Assembly: GCA_029532625.1 (NCBI GenBank)
Contig: JARFXM010000009.1
Span: forward strand, 1,550,001 to 1,614,000
Direction of reading: 5' to 3'
From: Lomentospora prolificans
Lineage: Eukaryota; Ascomycota; Sordariomycetes; Microascales; Microascaceae
DNA: 64,000 nt
The notes under the pieces were generated by a model. The model made no database searches. It was given only the letters and a program-made list of their open reading frames with translations, and was not told the DNA's origin. Position numbers and translations under genes: made by a program. Every line of letters begins with the position of its first letter. Position 1 is the stretch's first letter. Shown here piece by piece: positions 55,402 to 64,000 of the stretch.

Positions 55402-57465
55402 ATTCTTTAACTTCTAATTTAGGTAAGATAGTATTATTAAGCTTAGATAGTAATCTTACTCTAAACTTAAATATAAGAATATTAATATCTTATACTACTT
55501 CTCCTCTAGAACTTATAATATCTCTAAATATTTTCTTATTATAATTATCTAAAAGAACTATTAGAAATATAATTATTTTATCTATAAAAGTTTATATAAA
55601 ACTTATTTAATTTAATAATACTAAATCTATAATAAAGATTTCTAATTATAAAGTACTATCTTACTATATTAAGAAACTTACTAAAGATATAATATAAATA
55701 GAAATTACTAATTAATATAAAAGAATTATTAATAGAAACTTAATTATTCTAAAGTATATTCTAGAATAACTTAAAATCCTTTAAACTTTAAATTATATAA
55801 AAAATAATCTCTAAATACTTTAATAATAATATACTAAAGGATTAGATTATATTTTAATTATATATAATCTATTTACTTTTATTAAAAAAGATTACTAATT
55901 TTTAGAAATTTAAGAATAGGAATTATAAAAAACTTTTTTTAAATTAAAATAGAAAAAATATTTATTTAATAAATTTTAAAGAAAATAGTTTAATCTTTAA
56001 ATTTAATTAAAAAAAAGTTTTAAGAGATAAGTTAAATAGTAAAATAATATAGAATTTCTTTTTTTAATTAAATATTTAAATAATTATAAAAGAAACTAAA
56101 AGAAAAAGCTATTCTTTTATTATATTATAAAAGTATATATACTAAAGTTAATAAATAATAAATCTTAATAATCTATTAAAAACAGAAATTAAATCTAAAA
56201 AGAAAGTATAATTTAAGAGGAGATAAATAATCTTTAAATAAAACTAGATAAATTATAAACTAATAGTATAAAAAAATAAAATTTAAATATAAAGATGATA
56301 AACTATTAAAGAATAACTTTATATTTAAATCTCCTTTTAAGAAGTTTAAACTAAAACTTATATTTAGTAAATTAGAATTCTAATATTATAATTACTAATA
56401 GCTAGGTTATTTAATATAAGATTATTTATAGAAGAAGTTAAACTAGACTTTTATATTTAATATATTTTATATTAAAAACTATAATTTAATAGATAATTTA
56501 GGAAAAAAGTAGGGATAAAGTTATTAATTCTTTTACTAATTTTATCTTAAAATAAGGAATTTATATTATTAATATTATATATTAAAACTATAGTTTAGAC
56601 TAGGTTAAAATAAAGTAGAATTTAATTAGATCTAGATATAAAAGTAAGAATAAACTTAATCTTCTAAGACTTTATCTAAAAATATATATTATAACTAAAA
56701 CTAGATTAAAGACTTTTTAATCTTACTTAAGTTAATAAATCCTTTTTTTAATATATTAAAGTTTATAAAGTTAGATTCTATATTAAAAATAATAAAAGAA
56801 CCTTCTAAATATATTTAAAAGAATTCTAAGCTTATTTAAGACTAGCTAATTATTTAGAATTATTAGTAAGATAGCTTTTATTATAAAATATAAAGTTTAT
56901 TATTAATTATTATTTATTATAGATTAAGTATAAATATATCTAAAAAGAAAAATCTAAATATTTCTTCTAATATTTTTAAGTTAGATAGAAATTCTATATT
57001 ATAGTTATATCTATTAACTTTATATAAAAAGATAGAAAAATATTTAAAATCTTAAATATTAGAAAAGTATTTTTAAAATCTTTATAAGAATTTACTAATA
57101 TATTCTTATTTAAAACTATAAAAAAACTCTTAATACTCCCTAGAGTAGAGTATTCTATTAACCTAGAATCTAGAATTAAACTTTTATAAAGATTTATATA
57201 CCCTTTAATATAGAAATATAAAAAAAACTTAGAAAATATTTTAAAGAAGCTTTAGAGTTAAAGTAAATTTAAATATTTTAAAATCTAAATATTAATTCTA
57301 AGTATATTAGTAGGTTATATAATTCTATAAACTATAATAAAAGTAGAGGGATAGTTTTATAGGGGATTTATAAGTATAAATATAATAGTATTTATAGTTA
57401 ATAATTACCCTTTCCTAGATAAAAGTAATAGTTTCTTTTATAATTATAAAAGTAATTTAAAAGGA
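55402..57465 (+). mobile_element. RIP-degraded Ty3/gypsy internal region (gag to start of RT)
   Basis: A-rich + strand. At about 57,138-57,215 one frame reads PRVEYSINLE...RIKLL and, past a stop, RFIYPLI, matching the conserved block just before gypsy reverse transcriptase (a ..HAINL..GT..P...IYPLS pattern), followed by a helix like LREYL. Sequence identity to gypsy stops after about 57,460. Every frame contains many stops; it is a fossil. Confidence 0.5.
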
Positions 57466-59768
57466 GCTTGTTAGGGCCCCTTTCTAGACTATATATTAGG
57501 TATTAGTAATAATAATATTATAATAGGTAGAGATAGTAAAAGCTAGGCTTTAGTATTCTAGGGTATTAAAGTTAATAAAGTAGGTTATAATACTTAGACT
57601 AAAGATTAAGGGTTTAATATAAAAGTAGTTCAATTATAAGTAATCTTTTTAAAACTATTCTTTATATTTAAATTTAAATATAATAACTGTATCCTTACTT
57701 AGAAGTATATAGAAATAGTTAATATCTTTTTTATCTAGGATATATACTATAGCTTAGTTTATAGCTTACTAGAGAGCTCTATTTAAAAAGTAGTTCTCTA
57801 AAGGGGTTTTACTTATCTTAAGGATTATCTTATAGACTTTACTAAATGTCCCGGGTCTCTAGTTATTTTAAATAAGGGTAGGGTTAGGAGATTAGCTAAT
57901 AAGAGTATAAGATAAAGTAATCTCTAAGTATAAAGAGAAAGAGGTTAGGATTATAGAAGGGATAGTATAGGGGGGTTAAAATATTAATATAAGAAAAGGG
58001 GGGATAGATAAAATATATTAGTGTATAGTACTAATAAAGCTATTAATTACTAACTAGATCTACCTAAATATTTTTATAAATAAAATCTAGTAGATATATT
58101 TAAAAGTATTATTAATATTATTTAAGAGGTTATAATAGTTAATAAGGGTAATTAATATTATAAATAGTATAGCTAATAAAGATAAGGATATAGTAGTATT
58201 TATAAAAAGTATAATAAGATAGTAATAAGTATAAGTAAGTATAAGTATAATAAGATAAAAGGGGAGGAGATAGTACTAGTATAACTAGTAAGTCTAAATA
58301 TCCCTTAAATATATTATTAAATACTTTTTAGAGGAGGGTAGCTATTATAATCTTAAGCTAGGTTAGAAGGATAGTTATATAAAGGGGTAGGGGGGTATAA
58401 GGTAGTAAAATAGTAGGCTTATTAAGCTATATATTATTATAATCTATTACTAGTTCTATATAGGAGACTAGGTAGCTAGCTAATACCTGCTATAGGTGTT
58501 TGTTTAGGAGTATATAGGTGTGTTTTCATGGTAATCAGTTGTGTGTATATTAAAGTTGTTATGTGTATATTAAAGTTGTTGTAGGTTTCTAATTTATTTA
58601 TATTCAATTCCTATATTAACTATTAACTAAGGAAAATAAGTTTTATAAACCTTTTAACTAGATATCTAAATTATATAGAAGAGAATCCTAATTATTAAAA
58701 TATTACTAAAAAGCTAGCTATAAAACTTTAGACTCTATTAATTTAAAAATCTATTCTTTATTTAGACTTAATTCCTTATTTAAAAATAAAAAATAAAAAT
58801 TAAAAATTCTAGAAAAAAGAATTCCTATTAGTTAGAGAAGTATTCTAAATATAAAAAAAAATTATAATCTAAATTATAACTTAAAATGTAAGTAGAAGCT
58901 ATTTTAAAAAGATATCTATATTTAATAAAGTCTAAAAATAAAAGAATTTTATTAATAAAATAATTAACTAGTTTTTATAAACCCTTAATTAAGCCTACTT
59001 TTTTAAAAGAACTAGTAAAAAGTGAAACTATTTTATAATAATAAACTAAAGAAGTTATAAAATGAAAGAAAGTTCTAAAATTAGATTAAATTAATAAGTT
59101 TATTAATAAATTATAAATACTATAAAAATATATTTATATTACTAAAAGACTAGGTACTATATTCTAGGAATACTTAGAAAGAGAACCTTATATTATAAGG
59201 AATAAAGATTATTACTTTATAAAGAAAGAGCTATAGTATTTAACTAAAAAGCTTTTAAAGTAGAGTTTATTAAGAAATACTATAATAATCTAAAAGTAAA
59301 CTATTTAAGGAAATACTATATAATAGAATTACTAAATATAAATTTTACTAAGAGAATTTAGAAATTAATATTTACAGTAAATTAGAACTTATATATAATA
59401 TTAAAATATATAAAGATTTTAATATAAACTTTATAAGAAGTTAATCCCTTTACTTTTACTTAAATATCCTTTTTAAGAAAATAATTTTAATTTTATTCTT
59501 TTAGAAAATTAAACTTAGAATAAAGAGTAAGTAGATATTATTTTAATAATAATATATTACTAACTTTACTAAAGTTATAAGATTTATTCTAATAATCAAG
59601 AATTTGAAAGTATTTAATTTTATTTAAATCTTTATAAAGAAATTAAATATTACTTTAGTATACTTACTAATATTATAAATAACTAAAAAATATTATTTAC
59701 TAGTTAATTCTAAGTAAAACTTTATAAAGCTAAAGAGATCTAATACTAATTATCTACTTATAATACCT

Positions 59769-59770
<2 letters not shown>
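57466..59770. other. Unclassified degraded repeats with G-rich patches
   Basis: 57.47-58.50 kb is less AT-extreme, with GTTAGGGCCCC at about 57,470, GAGAGCTC, and G-rich runs (GGGGTAGGGGGGTATAAGG at about 58,385). 58.60-59.77 kb is again very A-rich. No product recognised. Confidence 0.4.
58542..58580. repeat. 19-bp direct repeat, two copies
   Basis: TGTGTATATTAAAGTTGTT at 58,542-58,560 and again at 58,562-58,580. It lies in a GT-rich patch with little RIP character. Confidence 0.8.
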
Positions 59771-59968
<198 letters not shown>

Positions 59969-61001
59969 AAAGAATAAATTAAAGATTAGGAACTTATTTT
60001 TAACAATTATATACTAATAAAGCTACTTAATAGAATTAAGTTTTAGAATAAGTAGAATATACTTATAATAACTTATTAAAGTAAACTATTAAGACTTCTC
60101 TATTTAAAGTCTTATATAGATATTACTTTTAGTTTATAGAGCTAATAATTTATTTAAATTAACTATAAATTAAAGATATTAAATAATAGTTAAATTATCT
60201 TTATAAAGTTTAGAAATAAGTAATAGAATACTAGATAATTATAATTAAAATATAGAAAAAATCTTATATTAAATATAAAATCTTATATTAAATATAAAAT
60301 AAATATTATTTTTAAAATAAGATAAATAATTATATTATCTGTATAAAATTTTCTTTTATAAATAATAAAGAAGAAATTAATATTAACTTATATTTAGATT
60401 AAGACTTTTAAATATATAAAGTAAAATATTTATTAAATTAGTTAGACTTCTTTACTAAGTATTAGTAATTATACTATATATTTCTAGTAAGCCTTCTAGA
60501 ATCTTAGAAAAGCTAAGAAAGTAAGAATATCTCTTAAATTCTCTTAGATCTAGAAGAGGAATTAAAAGAATAAAAAGGTATAGAAATTATTCAAGAATAA
60601 AAAGCAAGTAAAGCTAAATTTTATCTAGTTAAGTAAATAGGATTTCTAGTTAAATAAATTAACTAGGAATTATTAAAAAACTTAGATAATATATAGTAAG
60701 CTATTATAATATACTATTAAAAAAAGTAAAAAGAAGAGAATAAAATGATAAAAAGACTTTTTAAGAGGATAGAATTAGAGTACTAAGAGCTTCTATAAGA
60801 GTATTAACTAGTAAATTACTTATAGTATCTTTTAACTCTAACTTTATCTTCTTAATAAAAACCTAGAAGATTTACTAGGAGTCTAACTAGTTAATAAAAT
60901 ATTTTAAAATAAAAATAAGGAGATAAGCTTTAGCTATAAGGGTAGCTTAGAGAAGAGTTTAAACTACTTTTTAAGTACTTTAATTATTAATATACTCTAT
61001 A

Positions 61002-61640
61002 CAAAGGGATGGGGCCAAAAGTTTAGCCACTCTTTTATATGCATATACCCACCTTCTTATATAGAAGTAGATGAGATCCACTAACTATTAGCCAGGAAGG
61101 GTAGATTTCGGGTATGGCAAACACCAGAAGAACGTTACACAAAAACAGTCATTCAGCAGTAGTATAAGGGGTTCTCTGAATTCATGTTCTAGGGGTCATT
61201 TTCTTATGATAAGAAGGGTCCTGCATTCTGCTGGTTTGTAGAAACGCTTGCTGAAAAGAAGGCATCAGAACTGATTATTAAACAACTTAACGCACAGATT
61301 GAACCAAAATGCCACGAGCAATGGGAACTGAATACTAGGATAGCCCAGATGGGTCTACAAAATAAGCCTGGGAAGAAGCCTATATGGAAGTTCATAGAGA
61401 AAAATAGCAAGCTTGTCCATGATGGAAAAGGGGGAATCGACTGGTTGCACTACTATCAGCATATCCTGATCCCACATTTGATCCCCTTTGCAAAGGAATA
61501 CCAACAAAACCACCCAATCGTCTATGTGATGGAAGATAAAGCGCCAGCACATGCACACTATTTTCAACAAACCTATTACGACCAATAGAGAATGAACCGG
61601 CTCCCATAGCCAGGAAATTCGCCAGATCTTGCTACTCTCT
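61002..61640 (+). mobile_element. Truncated Tc1/mariner-type element, weakly RIPed
   Basis: Begins CAAAGGGATGGGGCCAAAAG after a TA, the same terminal repeat (about 36 bp) as the right end of the element at 53,861-54,363. About 80 bp later the C-terminal half of a transposase starts, so the N-terminal half is deleted. The right end is missing: after about 61,630 the sequence becomes retroelement DNA shared with 40.2 kb. It still contains many CpG and CpA sites, unlike its surroundings. Confidence 0.8.
61085..61629 (+). pseudogene. Transposase fragment (DDE_3-like), four in-frame TAG codons
   Basis: One + frame reads RFRVWQTPEERYTK, then FSYDKKGPAFCWFVETLAEK, then YVMEDKAPAHAH, and ends at a PGNSPDL motif. 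MEDKAPAH and SPDL are the second and third catalytic regions of Tc1/mariner-type (DDE_3) transposases common in fungi. The frame is closed by TAG at 61160, 61190, 61586 and 61607. At least three sit where family members have Trp (before GS, before RMN and before PGN), fitting TGG to TAG by RIP. The helix-turn-helix half and the end after SPDL are missing, so it cannot be active. The longest open part is 61,193-61,588. Confidence 0.8.
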
Positions 61641-62095
61641 TTCTTTTATTTTATTTATTTTTTAACATTTTAAGCTTACTTTTATTCTTTAATATATTTA
61701 AAATTCAATAATTCTTTTTAACAAGTTTATTATTACTTTTATATATATTAAGAAATTATTATTTAATATCAGTCTAGATTAAGGTTCTTAGTAATGTCTA
61801 TTAGTATAATTATACAATTATTATTTAGCTATAGAATGTAAAGCTAGTTTTTTTTTAGATAATATTAAGATTAGTTTTTATACCTACTATTACAATTAGT
61901 TTATTTTTATCGTAAGTATTATATTTAGTAAATTCTTAAAGTTTTCTCTTATTAACTAGAATAGAGTTCACTTTTATATTAAAATGAACGTCTACTTTTA
62001 ATTTATTTTTCTTGATATATTATCTATTAATCTATTAGAATAAAAATCAATAGTATCATTAAATTAATTACTTATTCCAAAATATAAATATAACA
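61641..62095 (-). mobile_element. Retroelement fragment shared with 40.2-40.7 kb
   Basis: T-rich on the + strand; ATTAAGAAATTATTA and CACTTTTATATTAAAATGA-type blocks align with 40,220-40,700 through many substitutions. It is the same minus-strand gypsy-like element, here joined to the truncated Tc1 element. Confidence 0.5.
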
Positions 62096-64000
62096 GGTTG
62101 AACCCTGGAATATAAGTGCCAGCAATGCTAGCACCCCTACACCCCCTGAAAGAGGACTATATCCTCCTAATAGACCTACTATAATTAGAATACCTATATA
62201 CCCCCCTATTAGGAGGTCTATAAGTAATCTCCTTATAAACCTACTATAGTAGGACTATATATATACCCCCTATCTAGAAGACTATAACCCTACTATAAAC
62301 CTACTCCTATATGAGTATATATCCCTATAGATAGCTTCTATATAACTACTACTATAATAGAAACCCCTTTTTTCCTATTCTTTCCTTTTACTCTTTAGTT
62401 ATTTTATAATAAATATATCTAGACCCTATATTATAGACTATACTTTATAGCTAACTTATAATATATTATAAAATAACTCTTCCTAAAAAGAACCCTTAGA
62501 AATAATAATTAGTTACTATAATATCTCTAAGTATTCCCTTTATAATTAACCCCTCTTTATTAGAAGAAAAGATCTCTTTAAATCCTAACTAGGTAAATTA
62601 TATAATTAAATAAATTATAAACTAAGTTATATAACTAATATAAGAATAGCTAGCCTAGCTAACTACTACCTTATAGATAATATAAGCTATAATAATAAAC
62701 CTAGCCTTATTTATTAGGTTTACTCTAAGTATATAGATACCCTTCTCTAGCTAGCCTTCTAAGCCCTTTACTAAGGAGATACCCTTTACTATTTATTAAA
62801 GAGTAGTTAAACTAAAACTCTTACTAGATTTTCCTAAGTTTACTAGAAAGTAGAAGGATTATAATATATAAATATAATAAATATATAATAAAATCTACTA
62901 TAATAGCTTACTTATTAGAAATAATAGAAGGATATAGTACTATATATTATTAACTTTTACTTAAGACTAATACCCTAAGCTATAGTTTTAACTTTCTTTA
63001 CTAAAAGTAGATTAAATAGTCTTTAAGACTTTAATACTTTTATAGATTATCTAGATTAGATCTATACTAATAAGAACTAAAGAGCCTAAGCTTATAATAA
63101 ATTCTATACTTTAAAATAAGGAAATAATAAATTCTACTTATCTTATCTACTAAGGTATAAATAGCTAATAATAAAAGTAGATATAGCTAGTTAAGTAGAT
63201 AATACTAAGATCTCCTTTTTTAAGAAGAGTCTTTACTAAGAGATCTATAAAAAACTAATTAATATAAACCTCTTTACTAAGTACTTCTTATAGATTAACT
63301 ATATTAAGGAAATTATAAGTAAACTTAAATAATTAGAATAAAGCTTATATCTAGTTTACTATTAAAACCCTAACTTAACTAGAAGACTAGAAAAGAAACC
63401 TAACTCTTAGTATACTCTAGACTATTACTTTTAATTTAATAGAGATAGGGATATAAAGATAATAAAAGTAAATTATACTTATATAAATAGATATACTAAG
63501 TAAAAATAGAATTATAATTATTTACTAAAAAATAGAAGGGAATTAATATAATCTTTTTATCTTAATATTAGTTCCCTTTATAGTAATTCTAAATACTTAT
63601 CTATACTATTAAAAGAAGTCTTTATTAAATAAGTAAAAGAAGATATAAAGAATACTCTAAAATCCTTAAATAAAAAAAGTAAATTAGAAAAAGGTTAGTT
63701 TTAATATAAAGTTAAGTATTAGAATCTCTAATAATTAAAAAGTAAGATTAAGAAGTTTTTAAGCTAAGAATAAATAGGAATCTTATATTAATTACTATCT
63801 AAATTAATAAAAAAGTTATTAAAGTATTAGTAAATACTAGGTATAACTTTTATATAATTATTAGTAAATTCTTTACTAAATTACTTTACTTTCTTTTTAT
63901 TAATTACTCTTTTTAAATAATATAAAAGTTCTCTAATAACTCTTTAGCTATATATACTATAAGTATAGCTATACTAGATATAAAGATAAAAGAGTTTATA
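62096..64000. other. Degraded repeat DNA with a less mutated start
   Basis: 62,098-62,155 keeps GTGCCAGCAATGCTAGCACC and CCCCTACACCCCCTG, an imperfect palindrome followed by C-rich DNA, unlike its surroundings and possibly an element end. The rest is A-rich with stops in all frames to the window end. Confidence 0.4.

Noticed and set aside
61204..61607. Minus-strand frames over the Tc1 fragment
   Set aside because: They are antisense shadows of the recognisable + strand transposase frame.

Overview
The window looks like a nuclear contig of a filamentous ascomycete (Pezizomycotina, probably Eurotiomycetes-like). The genes carry many short introns (about 47-141 nt) with GTRNGT-type donors, CTAAC/CTGAC-like branch sites and TAG/CAG acceptors. 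The products are fungal housekeeping proteins, and the right part shows repeat-induced point mutation (RIP). Exon models below were built by hand by joining reading frames across splice sites with matching phase. All products come from recognising protein families by eye; no database search was run.

Layout. From the left edge to about 34.9 kb is ordinary gene-bearing DNA with 13 protein genes: a LIM-domain protein cut by the left edge (+), SUMO (-), nucleoporin Nup84/Nup107 (+), ESCRT-I Vps37 (+), an unrecognised 352-aa protein (-), an F-box protein (+), V-ATPase subunit C (+), APS kinase (-), a hotdog thioesterase (-), the ribosome-biogenesis factor Noc1/Mak21 (-), mitochondrial prolyl-tRNA synthetase (+), prefoldin subunit 5 (+), an unrecognised protein with a possible KH-like start (-) and an ENA-type sodium P-type ATPase (+). 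(That is 13 more or less complete genes plus the edge-cut LIM gene.) They form no pathway and read as a normal chromosome arm. The best regulatory signal is a cluster of GCCAAG/GCCAGG hexamers, the PacC/Rim101 site, in the 2.1 kb upstream of the ENA ATPase.

Right after the ATPase stop codon (34,883) the sequence changes: CpG nearly vanishes, AT rises steeply, TpA dominates and long reading frames stop. This continues for 29 kb to the window end. The DNA is a graveyard of nested transposable elements. I resolved two LTR families by their termini and 5-bp target duplications: LTR-A (about 450 bp, four copies) and LTR-B (348 bp, five copies). An LTR-B sits inside an LTR-A with a clean duplication. 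Degraded Ty3/gypsy-like coding traces lie on both strands. Two Tc1/mariner-type remnants share the terminal repeat CAAAGGGATGGGGCCAAAAG. One keeps a transposase half in which four in-frame TAG codons look like RIP-converted TGG. There is also a roughly 200-bp (AAAT)n microsatellite.

I found no convincing new molecular system. The most interesting items are the abrupt border at the ATPase, the dated nesting of solo LTRs, the patchy RIP on the DNA transposons, and the alternating strand skew across the AT block.
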